Below, piece by piece: positions 1-8,214 of a stretch of DNA of 64,000 bases. The notes beneath the pieces are model-generated. The model did not search any database. It was not told the origin of the DNA and saw only the letters and a list, made by a program, of their open reading frames with translations. This stretch comes from Collinsella sp. TF06-26. GTDB taxonomy: Bacteria > Actinomycetota > Coriobacteriia > Coriobacteriales > Coriobacteriaceae. The stretch covers positions 70,574-134,573 of the forward strand of contig NZ_NKXR01000001.1 of assembly GCF_002232035.1 (NCBI RefSeq), in the 5' to 3' direction. The position numbers were made by a program, and so were the translations under genes. Each line of letters opens with the position of its first letter. The first letter of the stretch is position 1.

Positions 1-62
1 TCGATCGCGAGGCGCTGGCCGAGCTTATGCGCGATGGCGCGGTCGCAAAGGGAGGTCGATAA
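1..62 (+). CDS. C-terminal end of an upstream gene, probably an ABC permease (partial)
   Basis: Only the last 19 codons and the TAA stop (60-62) lie in the window, read in frame from position 3 and ending AVAKGGR. The stop is 3 bases before the ATG of the ATPase gene, so the two are translationally close and in one operon. The neighbour suggests the ModB-type permease of the same importer. The fragment is too short to show any domain, so this is inference from context. Confidence 0.5.
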   Translation, partial: DREALAELMRDGAVAKGGR

Positions 63-65
63 GCC

Positions 66-1136
66 ATGTCGCTCGTTCTGGATATCAAAAAGCGCTATCC
101 GGGCTTTACCCTCGACATTCAGCTCGATGCCGGCGAGGAGCGTGTGGCGCTGCTGGGCGCCTCGGGTTGCGGCAAGAGCTGCACGTTGCGCTGCATTGCC
201 GGCGTGGAGACACCCGACGAGGGCAAGATCGTCGTCAACGGCGTGACCTTTTTTGACTCGGCGGCGGGTATCAACCTGTCGCCCCAGGAGCGAAAATGCG
301 CCCTGCTGTTCCAAAACTATCAGCTGTTTCCCAACATGACGGTGGCCGATAACGTTTGCGCCGGTGTTAAGGATGCGGGTGACGCCGCCGCGCGCAAAAA
401 GCTCGCCGAGCGCTATCTGGGCATTTTCGGTCTGGCCGATTTTGCCGACCGCTACCCCGCGCGCCTCTCGGGCGGTCAGCAGCAACGCGTGGCGCTTGCG
501 CGCATGGTGGCGGCGCATCCGGGCATTTTTATGTTCGACGAGCCCATGAGCGCGCTCGATTCCTATCTTAAGAGCGCGCTCGAACAGAACATGCTCGATC
601 TGTTCGATGTATGCAACCGTACCGTGCTCTACGTGAGCCACGACATCGACGAAGCGTGCCGCCTGTGCCGGCGCATTTGTGTGATGCACGACGGGCATAT
701 GGAGGAGATCGGCTCCGTCGAGGACGTGGTCCGTCATCCGCAGACGTTAGCCGCGCTGCGCTTGACGGGCTGCAAGAATACGAGCCGCGCGCGCAAGATC
801 GGCGACGAAGAAGTTGAGGCCCTCGACTGGGGCATGACCTTCAACGTGGGCCGCGAGGTTCCCGATAATGTGGCGTACCTGGGCATTCGCGCAAGCTACT
901 TCCATGTTGACAATCGCGCGGAGCGGGGTCGCAACAGCTATGATTTGCACGTGGCCCGAGTGAGCGATTCACGCTTTGAGCGCCTGGTGCTGTTGGACGT
1001 GCCGCGTACTGATGCGCCCACGCGTCTGCAGTGGAAGGTCAACAAAGTGAACGTAGCTGCCGACGGGCTGCCGCAAGCCGACGAGACCCTGCGCATGCAT
1101 TTCGATGCGAGTAAGATCCACTTGGTTTGTCGATAG
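66..1136 (+). CDS. modC: ABC transporter ATP-binding protein, molybdate type (ModC-like)
   Basis: This is the 356-residue ATPase of an importer, acting on the inner face of the membrane. Walker A is GASGCGKS (31-38), the Q-loop is at about 82-83, the signature LSGGQ is at 134-138, Walker B is IFMFDEP (154-160) and the H-loop is SHD (191-193). About 120 residues follow the ATPase core, as in ModC and other import ATPases with a C-terminal regulatory domain. Molybdate as substrate is inferred from general resemblance and from the many molybdenum enzymes downstream; sulfate/thiosulfate or another oxyanion is possible. The AGGGAGGT-like site overlapping the previous stop supports the ATG at 66. 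A hairpin terminator follows. Confidence 0.75.
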   Translation: MSLVLDIKKRYPGFTLDIQLDAGEERVALLGASGCGKSCTLRCIAGVETPDEGKIVVNGVTFFDSAAGINLSPQERKCALLFQNYQLFPNMTVADNVCAGVKDAGDAAARKKLAERYLGIFGLADFADRYPARLSGGQQQRVALARMVAAHPGIFMFDEPMSALDSYLKSALEQNMLDLFDVCNRTVLYVSHDIDEACRLCRRICVMHDGHMEEIGSVEDVVRHPQTLAALRLTGCKNTSRARKIGDEEVEALDWGMTFNVGREVPDNVAYLGIRASYFHVDNRAERGRNSYDLHVARVSDSRFERLVLLDVPRTDAPTRLQWKVNKVNVAADGLPQADETLRMHFDASKIHLVCR

Positions 1137-1147
1137 CGCCGGGTAAT

Positions 1148-1182
1148 GCCGTCGGGGATATAAGCCTCGGCGGCTTTGTCTT
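1148..1182 (+). terminator. Rho-independent terminator after modC
   Basis: A 10-bp stem (1148-1157 with 1165-1174, two G-U pairs) and a 7-base loop are followed by TTTGTCTT. It lies 11 bases after the modC stop and separates the transporter operon from the selenium-linked cluster. Confidence 0.7.
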
Positions 1183-1336
1183 GCCGTTCGCCGAATGAAG
1201 GATGACAAACTCTTATCAATCAAGATAATTATTTATTAAACGACGGCACACGAGGCTGTCGTACGAATGTCAACGGTGTTCGCATGGTCGATGACCGTTG
1301 ATATAGTTGACCTTATCTTGTAAAGGAGGTGCGCAC

Positions 1337-1405
1337 ATGCCGCAGACGACATACATTCGCCGCGTTGCCGCGCGCGCCCTGTATATGGCTCGGAGCCGCA
1401 TATGA
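1337..1405 (+). CDS. Possible 22-residue leader peptide upstream of the dehydratase-like genes
   Basis: An ATG at 1337 sits 7 bases after a near-perfect Shine-Dalgarno (AAAGGAGGT, 1322-1330) and opens a 22-codon frame (MPQTTYIRRVAARALYMARS, then RI), ending with TGA at 1403. The peptide is basic, with five Arg. The ribosome site is stronger than that of most real genes here. The last codons form the 5' arm of a hairpin (1391-1426), so translation to the stop would open that hairpin, as in attenuation. Whether it is a leader peptide or a small functional protein cannot be told. Confidence 0.35.
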   Translation: MPQTTYIRRVAARALYMARSRI

Positions 1406-1426
1406 GCAGGTATGTTCACGGCTCCG
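1391..1426 (+). promoter_or_regulatory. Leader hairpin overlapping the end of the mini-ORF
   Basis: CGGAGCCG (1391-1398) pairs with CGGCTCCG (1419-1426), an 8-bp perfect stem with a 20-base loop. The stop codon of the mini-ORF lies in the loop. No T-run follows. The rest of the leader (1427-1564) has no gene I can support. Upstream, TCAACGGT (1270-1277) and ACCGTTGA (1294-1301) form another inverted repeat in AT-rich DNA that could be an operator or promoter region. Confidence 0.4.
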
Positions 1427-1564
1427 GGAGAGACGACGCACAACTAAATAACCGTCCGCAAGGCAGGTTCCCTAAAATTCCGGGTTTGAGCATGGCCGGG
1501 CAATCGCCGTCCGTCGTGCATCGATACCGTCGTTATCCGTTTTTGGTTCGAGAGGGGAACCGTC

Positions 1565-2848
1565 ATGGCTGAAGAATTCGATTTCCATCCGATGTGGGAG
1601 AGTCTCGGCATGAATCTTGCCGACCACGACATGCTGCTGGGCGCCGTGGGCCAGATGTACGGGGACATGTTCCTGTCGCAGAACAACCGCCCCAAGTCCA
1701 CGTCCTACTTGGACTTTGTGGCCACCAACATCCATAGCGGCCGCATTAAGGAGATGCTCGACAAGAAAGAGGCTGGCGAGGCCACCAAGATCGTGGGCTC
1801 GTTCTGCGTGTACGTGCCCGAGGAGATCGTGCTTGCCTGTGACGGCATTCCCGTTGGTCTGTGCTCGGGTGCCGATTGGGCAACGGACAAGGTCGAGGAG
1901 CACTTGCCGCGCAACACTTGTCCGCTTATCAAGAGCTTTGCCGGCTTTAAGCTGGGTGAGGTCTGCCCCTACATTGAGTCGAGTGACTTGGTGGTAGGCG
2001 AGAACACCTGCGATGGCAAGAAGAAGGCCTACGAGTTTTTTGCCACGCAAAAGAACATGTACGTCATGGATATTCCCAACGTGCACGACGAGTCGACGCT
2101 CGTGACCTGGAAGGCCGAGGTTAAAAAGCTCGCCGCCAAGATTGAGGAAGAGTGCGGCGTCACGATTACGCCTGAGCGTCTGAAGGCCGCCATCCGCGCC
2201 GTCAATGAGAAGCGTCGCGCCCTGCAGCGCCTCGCTGCCACGCGCGCTGCCGACCCAGCGCCCATTAGCGGTCTCGACAGCCTGCTGACCGTTCAGGCCG
2301 CCTTTATGGACGACACGCCGCGTCTGACCGGAGCCATCAACGATATGGCGGCCGAGTGTGAGCAGCGTGTCGAGGCCGGAGAGGGCGTGGCGCCCAAGGG
2401 AACCAAGCGCATCCTGTACACCGGCACGCCCATGGCCGTGCCCAACTGGAAGCTGTTCAACCTCATCGAGAAGGCCGGCGGCGTTGTGGTAGGCGAGGAG
2501 TCCTGCACGGGCTCGCGCTACTACAAGGATCTGGTCGACGAGTCCGGCGAGACGGTTGACGAGATGCTCGACGCCATCGCCGAGCGCTACTTTAAGATCA
2601 ACTGTGCCGTCTTTACGCCCAACGACCAGCGTATGAAGGACATTGTCCAGATGGCCAAGGACCTGCATGCCGACGGCATTGTCGACGTGGCCCTGCAGTT
2701 CTGCACGCTCTACGAGATGGAGTCGTTTGCCGTGGAGAAGGCTGCCGAGGAGGCCGGCATTCCGCTTATGCACATCACGACCGACTACGCCGGCGAGGAC
2801 GCAGGCCAACTGCAAACCAGGATGGAGGCTTTCTTGGAAACCATTTAG
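1565..2848 (+). CDS. 2-hydroxyacyl-CoA dehydratase/double-cubane cluster family protein, copy 1
   Basis: This 427-residue protein has the HgdB/YjiM-like fold seen in 2-hydroxyacyl-CoA dehydratases and double-cubane cluster proteins, which are ATP-driven low-potential reductases. The diagnostic stretches are NTCPLIKS (Cys119), GEVCPY (Cys134), [13 protein letters not shown] (Cys149) and [11 protein letters not shown] (Cys314). These cysteines are the likely cluster ligands. It is followed by a paralogue (3003-4166) and one activator gene. The CDGKKK motif is typical of double-cubane proteins rather than substrate-defined dehydratases, so the substrate is unknown. The two copies could each be homodimers or form an alpha/beta pair. 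The AGAGGGGAACC site before ATG 1565 is moderate. Confidence 0.8.
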   Translation: MAEEFDFHPMWESLGMNLADHDMLLGAVGQMYGDMFLSQNNRPKSTSYLDFVATNIHSGRIKEMLDKKEAGEATKIVGSFCVYVPEEIVLACDGIPVGLCSGADWATDKVEEHLPRNTCPLIKSFAGFKLGEVCPYIESSDLVVGENTCDGKKKAYEFFATQKNMYVMDIPNVHDESTLVTWKAEVKKLAAKIEEECGVTITPERLKAAIRAVNEKRRALQRLAATRAADPAPISGLDSLLTVQAAFMDDTPRLTGAINDMAAECEQRVEAGEGVAPKGTKRILYTGTPMAVPNWKLFNLIEKAGGVVVGEESCTGSRYYKDLVDESGETVDEMLDAIAERYFKINCAVFTPNDQRMKDIVQMAKDLHADGIVDVALQFCTLYEMESFAVEKAAEEAGIPLMHITTDYAGEDAGQLQTRMEAFLETI

Positions 2849-2863
2849 GGCTATCCGTCCCGG

Positions 2864-2965
2864 CGGCTTTCCCAGGCACCCGATCTTGCCGTTCAAACCG
2901 TCGCCTGCGAATCAAAGTACGCGACGCTCCTCTTTCACGGCAACCTCGGGCACCTGGGAAAGCCG
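2864..2965 (+). promoter_or_regulatory. Long-range hairpin between the two dehydratase-like genes
   Basis: CGGCTTTCCCAGG (2864-2876) is perfectly complementary to CCTGGGAAAGCCG (2953-2965), a 13-bp stem closing a 76-base loop. It fills most of the 154-base gap between the paralogues, which is much longer than the other spacers of this cluster. No T-run follows. It may stabilise or process the mRNA, or set the relative expression of the two genes. Confidence 0.5.
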
Positions 2966-3002
2966 TTTCCTTGGTTGGTTAAAAGGTTTGTTAAGGAGTT
3001 AT

Positions 3003-4166
3003 ATGTCGGAAAATATTGAGCAGCCGTTGCCGTCCACGTTTGAGGAGTTCAACGAGCAGCGCAAGGCGGCGTTTATTCGCGTCAAGGATTACAAACAGGC
3101 CGGCAATCGCCTGGTCGGCTTTTTGTGCAGCTATACGCCGCTCGAGATTATCGATGCCGCGGGCGCTGCAAGTGTGGCCTTGTGCGGCACATCCGACGAG
3201 GTGATTCCCGAGGCCGAGAAGGTGCTGCCGGCAAATCTGTGTCCGCTCATCAAATCGACGTACGGCTTTGCCTACTCGCAAAAGTGCCCGTTTACGTACT
3301 TTAGCGACATGATCATCGGCGAGACAACCTGCGACGGCAAGAAGAAGATGTACGAACTGCTCAACGAGCTCAAGCGCACGCACATTCTGCATCTTCCGCA
3401 GGGTCGCGATCGCGCCTACGAGCGTAAAGGCTGGTACGAGGAGTGCCGCCTGCTCAAGGAGGAGCTCGAGGGCTTCTACGGCATCACGATTACCGACGAT
3501 GACCTGCGCGCTGCCGTCCGTCGTCGCAACCGTCTGCGTGCGGCCCAGCTCGAGGTGTTTGCGCTGCAGGCCAACCAGCCGGCTGCCATGAGCGGCGTTG
3601 ACCTGATGAGCACCATGTTCGCCGGTACGTTCAGCTTTGATATCGAGGCCTATACGCAGCAGCTGGAGCAAAAGGTTGCCAAGCTGCGCGAGACCTACGA
3701 CGCGGGCGAGCGCCCGGTTGCGGCGGATGCCAAGCGCATTCTGATCACTGGCTGCCCGGTGGGCGGCGTGATCAACAAGATCGGCCGTACTATCGAGTCC
3801 AACGGCGGTGTGGTCGTGTGCATGGACGACTGCTCGGGCGAGCGCACGGCGGCCATGATGATCGACCCGGAGGCTCCCGATATCCTGCGCGCCATCGCCG
3901 ACCGCTACCTGGATATCAACTGCTCGGTCATGACGCCCAACGACGGTCGTATGGAAAACACGCTGGCCATGTGCGAGAAGTATCACGTCGATGGCGTAGT
4001 GGAGAGCGTGCTCCAGGCGTGCCATACCTTTAACGTGGAGAGCGCACACATGCAGGAAGCTGTCGAGGGTGCGGGCATTCCGTACATGAAGATTGAGACC
4101 GACTACAGCAACGGCGACATGGGCCAGATCGAGACGCGCATCGCTGCCTTTATCGAGACCCTGTAG
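3003..4166 (+). CDS. 2-hydroxyacyl-CoA dehydratase/double-cubane cluster family protein, copy 2
   Basis: The 387-residue paralogue of the preceding gene begins at an ATG 6 bases after AAGGAG. It carries the same cysteine blocks: [35 protein letters not shown] and [12 protein letters not shown]. It lacks about 40 N-terminal residues present in copy 1. Conservation of all cluster blocks in both copies argues that both are functional. The family is reduced by an ATP-dependent HgdC-like activator, encoded next. The electron acceptor cannot be read from the sequence. Reported double-cubane proteins reduce small molecules, and dehydratase relatives act on acyl-CoA. Confidence 0.8.
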   Translation: MSENIEQPLPSTFEEFNEQRKAAFIRVKDYKQAGNRLVGFLCSYTPLEIIDAAGAASVALCGTSDEVIPEAEKVLPANLCPLIKSTYGFAYSQKCPFTYFSDMIIGETTCDGKKKMYELLNELKRTHILHLPQGRDRAYERKGWYEECRLLKEELEGFYGITITDDDLRAAVRRRNRLRAAQLEVFALQANQPAAMSGVDLMSTMFAGTFSFDIEAYTQQLEQKVAKLRETYDAGERPVAADAKRILITGCPVGGVINKIGRTIESNGGVVVCMDDCSGERTAAMMIDPEAPDILRAIADRYLDINCSVMTPNDGRMENTLAMCEKYHVDGVVESVLQACHTFNVESAHMQEAVEGAGIPYMKIETDYSNGDMGQIETRIAAFIETL

Positions 4167-4171
4167 GACAA

Positions 4172-4202
4172 ATGCGGCAAAGGGATAGCTGCTTTGCCGC
4201 AT
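4172..4202 (+). repeat. Hairpin repeat (ATGCGGCAAAG family), copy 1
   Basis: ATGCGGCAAAG (4172-4182) pairs with CTTTGCCGCAT (4192-4202) over a 9-base loop. The same stem recurs at 61204-61234 with 13 bp. Here it ends 2 bases before the Shine-Dalgarno of the activator gene and has no T-run, so it acts inside an operon, perhaps as an mRNA processing or stability element. Confidence 0.6.
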
Positions 4203-4216
4203 AGAAGGAGGATGCC

Positions 4217-4981
4217 GTGGTTGGCATTGGTATCGACATAGGCTCGACGGCCGCGAAGGCTGCGGTGGTGGAGACGGACAACGCCATTGCGTGGACCTGC
4301 GTCATGCCGACGGGGTATTCGTCGGTCGATGCGGCCGAGCGCCTACGCGGTGAACTCGCCGCAGCCGGCTATGACGTGACGGGCGACGATGTTCGCGTGG
4401 TCGCGACTGGCTACGGCCGTGTCGCGGTGCCCTATGCCAACAAGGTAGTGACCGAGATCACCTGCCATGGTGCCGGTGCGGTCCGCCTGTTTGGCGAGCA
4501 GGGCACGGTGATCGACGTGGGCGGCCAAGATACCAAGGTCATCCAACTCAAGGGCGGCCGCGTGGCAAAGTTCGCCATGAACGACAAGTGCGCCGCCGGC
4601 ACGGGGCGCTTTTTGGAGATCATGGCCGACCGCCTAGGCATTTCCCAGCAGCAGATGGCCGACCTGGCACGTTCCGGCGAGCCCACCAAGATCAGCAGCA
4701 TGTGCACGGTGTTTGCCGAAAGCGAGGTCATCAGCCTGATCGGTCGCGGTGAGCCGCGCGAGAACATTGCGCGTGGCGTGATCGACAGCGTGGTCTCGCG
4801 CGTGGCGACCATGGCTGGGCAGGCCGCGGGCGCCCCGTACTACCTGACCGGTGGCCTGTGCGAGAACGCTTTCGTGGTGGAGCGGTTGGGCGAGCTACTG
4901 GGGTCGCCGGTGACCACCTCGCCCCAGGCTCGCTTTGCCGGAGCGATCGGCGCGGCTGTCCGCGCCGCCGCCTTGGCCTAG
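4217..4981 (+). CDS. ATP-dependent activator of the dehydratase/double-cubane proteins (HgdC/YjiL-like)
   Basis: This 254-residue ASKHA-family ATPase carries a [4Fe-4S] cluster at its dimer interface and injects low-potential electrons into its partner. The N-terminal phosphate loop is GIDIGSTAAK, the second is DVGGQDTK, and the cluster cysteines are in NDKCAAGTGRF and SSMCTVFAESEV. The start is GTG at 4217, supported by AGAAGGAGGA just upstream. One activator serving two partner genes is common in this family. The next gene starts 14 bases after the stop, so it continues the operon. Confidence 0.88.
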   Translation: MVGIGIDIGSTAAKAAVVETDNAIAWTCVMPTGYSSVDAAERLRGELAAAGYDVTGDDVRVVATGYGRVAVPYANKVVTEITCHGAGAVRLFGEQGTVIDVGGQDTKVIQLKGGRVAKFAMNDKCAAGTGRFLEIMADRLGISQQQMADLARSGEPTKISSMCTVFAESEVISLIGRGEPRENIARGVIDSVVSRVATMAGQAAGAPYYLTGGLCENAFVVERLGELLGSPVTTSPQARFAGAIGAAVRAAALA

Positions 4982-4995
4982 GGGTGTACCGCGAC

Positions 4996-6213
4996 ATGCG
5001 CATCCTCAATATCTCGGCACAAAAACCAGATAGCACTGGCAGCGGCACCTACCTTGCCGCGCTCGTGCGCGAGCAGATCGAGACGGGGCATCGCGCCGCC
5101 GTGCTTTGCGGCGCGGCACCGGGTGATACCCAAGGCGAGCTGGACCGGCGTGCTGCCGTGTTTGCCGTACCGTTCGAGTCGCCCGAGCTGCCGTTTCCCA
5201 TCTGCGGTATGTCCGATGTCATGCCCTATCCCTCCACACGCTACCGTGACCTGACGCCTTCGATGCTCAAGGCGTTTGAGCGGGCATTTGCTGCTGCAAT
5301 CGATCGGGCGGTGGCTGAGTTTCGGCCCGATCTGGTGCTCTGCCATCACCTGTATCTGGTGACCGCATTGGCGCGCGAGCGCGTCCGGGGCGTGCCGGTT
5401 GTTGCCGTATGCCATTCGACCGACCTGCGCCAGCTGCGTTCGCATGCGCTCGAGCGCGATCGCATCGTAAGCGCGGTTCGTCGGCTCGATGCCGTCTTTG
5501 CGCTCCATGCTGAGCAGGCTGAGCAGATTGGCCTGGTGTGCGGCGTCGATGTCGATCGCATCCACGTGATTGGGACGGGCTACGACCATCGCGTCTTCTG
5601 CCGTGATGCAAGCGTGGCGAGGCAGCCGGGATCGCTTGTGTACGTGGGTAAGATTTGCTTTAAAAAGGGCGTCGAGTCGCTGGTTCGAGCCGTGTCATTG
5701 CCGATTGACGATGACGTCTGCCCATCTGGCTTGGTACTTGTGGGCGGCCGCGGGGACGATGCCGAGTACGCGCGTATTGAGCGCTTGACCGCGGCCTCGG
5801 ATGTGCCGGTGACGCTGGCGGGGCGCCTGGATAGCGATGGGCTCGTGCGTGCTTACCGCAGTTCCGACGTCTTTGTGCTGCCTTCGTTTTACGAGGGTCT
5901 GCCGCTCGTGACGATCGAGGCCCTCGCGTGCGGCTGCAAAGTTGTGGCGACCGATTTGCCCGGCGTTCGTCCCTGGATGGAGGCGATGCTTCCCGGTGCT
6001 CCCGTGACGTGGGTGGCGTCGCCGCGTATGACGGATGTCGACACGCCCGTGGCGGCCGACCTTCCGTTGTTTGAGCGCGCACTGGCAGATGCTATCGCGC
6101 AGGCGCTTGCGGCTCCGCCTTCGACGTTCGAGCCGTCGGCGGTCTCTTGGGAAGCGTGCCTGGCGCGTATACTTAAAGTCGTTGATTTGTTGGAAGGGGG
6201 TTCGTATGGCTAA
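4996..6213 (+). CDS. GT4-type glycosyltransferase in a selenium gene cluster
   Basis: The 405-residue protein has a GT-B fold. The N-terminal acceptor side has SGTYLAALV, the sugar-nucleotide domain begins near LVYVGKICFKKGVESL, and the family EX7E motif is in SFYEGLPLVTIEALACG. It has no signal peptide or membrane segment, so it is probably cytosolic. It starts at ATG 4996 and its last 8 bases overlap selD. This location is unusual for a GT4 enzyme. A different glycosyltransferase family (SenB) makes selenosugars beside a SelD homologue in selenoneine producers, so a selenium-linked sugar transfer is a fair hypothesis. Acceptor and donor are unknown. Confidence 0.75.
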   Translation: MRILNISAQKPDSTGSGTYLAALVREQIETGHRAAVLCGAAPGDTQGELDRRAAVFAVPFESPELPFPICGMSDVMPYPSTRYRDLTPSMLKAFERAFAAAIDRAVAEFRPDLVLCHHLYLVTALARERVRGVPVVAVCHSTDLRQLRSHALERDRIVSAVRRLDAVFALHAEQAEQIGLVCGVDVDRIHVIGTGYDHRVFCRDASVARQPGSLVYVGKICFKKGVESLVRAVSLPIDDDVCPSGLVLVGGRGDDAEYARIERLTAASDVPVTLAGRLDSDGLVRAYRSSDVFVLPSFYEGLPLVTIEALACGCKVVATDLPGVRPWMEAMLPGAPVTWVASPRMTDVDTPVAADLPLFERALADAIAQALAAPPSTFEPSAVSWEACLARILKVVDLLEGGSYG

Positions 6214-7255
6214 GGACACCATGAGGCTCACGTCCATGACGGCCGCGAGCGGTTGAGCCGCTAAGTTGGCTCCCGGAGCCCTCGCCCAGGTCCTGGGCGA
6301 CTTACCCAATGTGCATAACGACAACTTGCTCGTGGGGTTCGATACCTCCGACGATGCGAGCGTCTTCCGCGTAGGGGAGAACCTGGGGCTCGTGCAGTCC
6401 ATCGACTTCTTCCCACCGATGGTCGATGACCCGTTCCTGTTTGGCCAGATCGCTGCGGCCAACTCGCTGTCGGACATCTACGCCATGGGCGGGCGGCCGA
6501 GCCATGCCATGAACCTGCTTTGCATACCCAGTTGCCTGGGCGTTGAGGTTGCCGGTCAGATTCTGGCGGGCGGTGCCGATAAGTGCGTCGAGGCGGGTTG
6601 CTCCATCGCGGGCGGCCACACCATCAACGACGACGAGCCCAAGTACGGTCTGTCCGTGAGCGGTTTTGTGCCACTCGACCACATGCTCGCCAACAGCGGC
6701 GCACGCGTGGGCGATGTTCTGCTGCTGACCAAGGCGATCGGCTCGGGCATCATCACCACGGCCATTAAGGGCGAGCTCATCGAGCAGGACGAGGCCGCAG
6801 CCATGTTTGACTCGATGTGTACCCTCAACGAGGCCCCGATTCGCCTGGCCGAGGGACTCGAGCTTCACGGCTGCACCGACATCACGGGCTTTGGCCTGAT
6901 CGGGCATGCGTGCGAGATGGCCGAGGGCTCGGGCGTGCAGATTGAACTTGCGTCGGGGGCGGTGCCGCTCTTTGACCAGGTGCTCGATATGGCGCGTCTG
7001 GGCATTATTCCTGCCGGTGCCTACCGCAACCAGGACTTCTTTGGCCCGCGCGTGGCTGCCGACGAGGACCTGGAGCCGGGCAGGTTGGATGCGCTGTACG
7101 ATCCGCAGACCTCGGGCGGTTTGCTCATCGCGGCGCCTGCTGCCGATGTGGATGGGCTTGCGCGTCGCCTGCATGCCGAGGGGCGCATCGCGGCCGTTGT
7201 CGGGCGCGTGTGCGAGGCGGAGCCGGGCGGTCCTGCCGTCCGCGTTGTTCGCTAG
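6206..7255 (+). CDS. selD: Selenide, water dikinase (SelD), a selenoprotein with Sec17 encoded by UGA
   Basis: SelD makes selenophosphate from selenide and ATP. Translation from ATG 6206 (after GGAAGGGGG) gives MAKDTMRLTSMTAASG, then an in-frame TGA at 6254-6256, then AAKLAPGALAQVL. The TGA falls at codon 17, the position of the catalytic Cys17 of E. coli SelD, so it encodes selenocysteine. A start after the TGA would lose the catalytic loop. Downstream are the glycine-rich and ATP-binding parts (TKAIGSGIITT, DITGFGLIGH, DPQTSGGLL). The full product is 349 residues. It overlaps the glycosyltransferase gene by 8 bases, and yedF follows after 61 bases. Confidence 0.95.
6254..6299 (+). promoter_or_regulatory. 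Candidate SECIS element of selD
   Basis: Directly after the UGA, GGCTC (6268-6272) pairs with GAGCC (6276-6280), placing an apical loop about 17 bases after the UGA. This is in the range seen for bacterial SelB-binding hairpins. A second stem, CGCCCAG/CTGGGCG (6283-6299), follows. Which stem binds SelB is not certain. Confidence 0.6.
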
Positions 7256-7278
7256 CCCGCACGTTTATGTAACTGTTT

Positions 7279-7296
7279 GCCGTTCTCTAGAACGGC
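7279..7296 (+). promoter_or_regulatory. Short hairpin between selD and yedF
   Basis: GCCGTTC (7279-7285) pairs with GAACGGC (7290-7296) over a 4-base loop and is followed by TCTTTC. It could attenuate readthrough into yedF or mark an mRNA processing site. The yedF ribosome site (GAAAGGAA) starts 6 bases later. Confidence 0.45.
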
Positions 7297-7316
7297 TCTT
7301 TCGAAAGGAATTTGCT

Positions 7317-7943
7317 ATGTCTACCAAGATTGAAGTCAATGCCATGGGCGATGCCTGCCCGCTGCCCGTCGTCAAGACGCTCAAAGCTCTGAAGCAGCTT
7401 GATGGCGAGGGTGCTGTGGTGACCTCGGTCGACAACGAGACCGCCGTCAAGAACATCTCCAAGATGGCGCAGGAGAAAGGTTGCACGGCCTCGGTCGAGA
7501 AGGTTTCTGACGCCGAGTGGCACGTGACCGTGGCGACCTCTGGCGCCGTTGCCGTGGCCGATCCAGAGCAGGATGGCGCTGCCTTCTGTGATGCCAGCGC
7601 CGGCAAGGGCAAGCTCGTCATTTCCGTCTACACCGACTGCATGGGCCGCGGCGACGACGAGCTGGGCCACAAGCTCATGAAGGCGTTTATCTTTGCCGTG
7701 ACGCAGCAGGAGGAGCTGCCCGCGACCATGCTGTTCTACAACGGCGGCGCCAAGCTCACCGTCGAGGGCTCGCCGGTGCTCGATGACCTGAAGGGCTTGG
7801 CGGAGCAGGGTGTCGAGATTCTCACCTGCGGCACCTGCCTCGATCACTTTGGCATTAAGGACCAGCTCGCGGTGGGCGAGGTCACGAACATGTACGTGAT
7901 CGTGGAGAAGATGGAGCAGGCCGTGCGCGTCGTGCGCCCGTAG
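7317..7943 (+). CDS. yedF: Selenium metabolism protein YedF (TusA-like plus DsrE-like domains)
   Basis: The 208-residue protein has an N-terminal TusA/SirA domain with the CPxP motif (DACPLPVVK) and a C-terminal DsrE-like domain (VSVYTDCMGRGDDELG and LTCGTCLDHFG). This two-domain form is the marker YedF family found in selenium-using genomes. It is thought to carry or transfer persulfide or perselenide, and its exact role is unsettled. The ATG at 7317 follows GAAAGGAA by 7 bases. It lies between selD and a DUF3343 gene, an association described for selenium-dependent molybdenum hydroxylase genomes. Confidence 0.9.
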   Translation: MSTKIEVNAMGDACPLPVVKTLKALKQLDGEGAVVTSVDNETAVKNISKMAQEKGCTASVEKVSDAEWHVTVATSGAVAVADPEQDGAAFCDASAGKGKLVISVYTDCMGRGDDELGHKLMKAFIFAVTQQEELPATMLFYNGGAKLTVEGSPVLDDLKGLAEQGVEILTCGTCLDHFGIKDQLAVGEVTNMYVIVEKMEQAVRVVRP

Positions 7944-7962
7944 CGTATTGGTTGGAGTTGCC

Positions 7963-8214
7963 ATGAGGGAGAAGCGCCCGGCGCTTGTCATCACGTTTCC
8001 CACCACGGCGGCCGCCATGGGCTGCGAGTCCCTGTGCATCGAGCGCGGCCTTCCCGGGCGAACGATTCCCGTGCCCGGGGAGGTCGCTGCCGGCTGTGGT
8101 CTGGCGTGGAAGGCGTTGCCTGCCGATGAGGAGCTGCTGCGCGGCGAACTCGCCGCGGCGGGCGTTCCCACCGAGGGCTATACCGTGATTGATATGTGGG
8201 AGGTCGTGCGATGA
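7963..8214 (+). CDS. DUF3343 protein, putative selenium/sulfur carrier, copy 1
   Basis: This 83-residue protein fits the DUF3343 family: an N-terminal strand (LVITFPTTAAAMGCE), then GRTIPVPGEVAAGCGLAW with the conserved Cys near GCGL. The ATG at 7963 follows TTGGAGTTGCC. An upstream TTG at 7948 lacks a ribosome site. DUF3343 genes accompany yedF and the class V aminotransferase in selenium-using bacteria and are suspected chalcogen carriers. Its stop overlaps the next start (ATGA). A second, longer DUF3343 gene lies at 46642. Confidence 0.8.
   Translation: MREKRPALVITFPTTAAAMGCESLCIERGLPGRTIPVPGEVAAGCGLAWKALPADEELLRGELAAAGVPTEGYTVIDMWEVVR

Noticed and set aside
2643-3002. N-terminal extension of the second cubane-type gene
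   Set aside because: The in-frame upstream part overlaps the first paralogue in another frame. AAGGAG before 3003 marks the real start.
6254-6268. selD starting after position 6256
   Set aside because: No ribosome site lies there and the catalytic loop would be lost. The upstream ATG at 6206 with GGAAGGGGG gives the full family N-terminus with Sec17.
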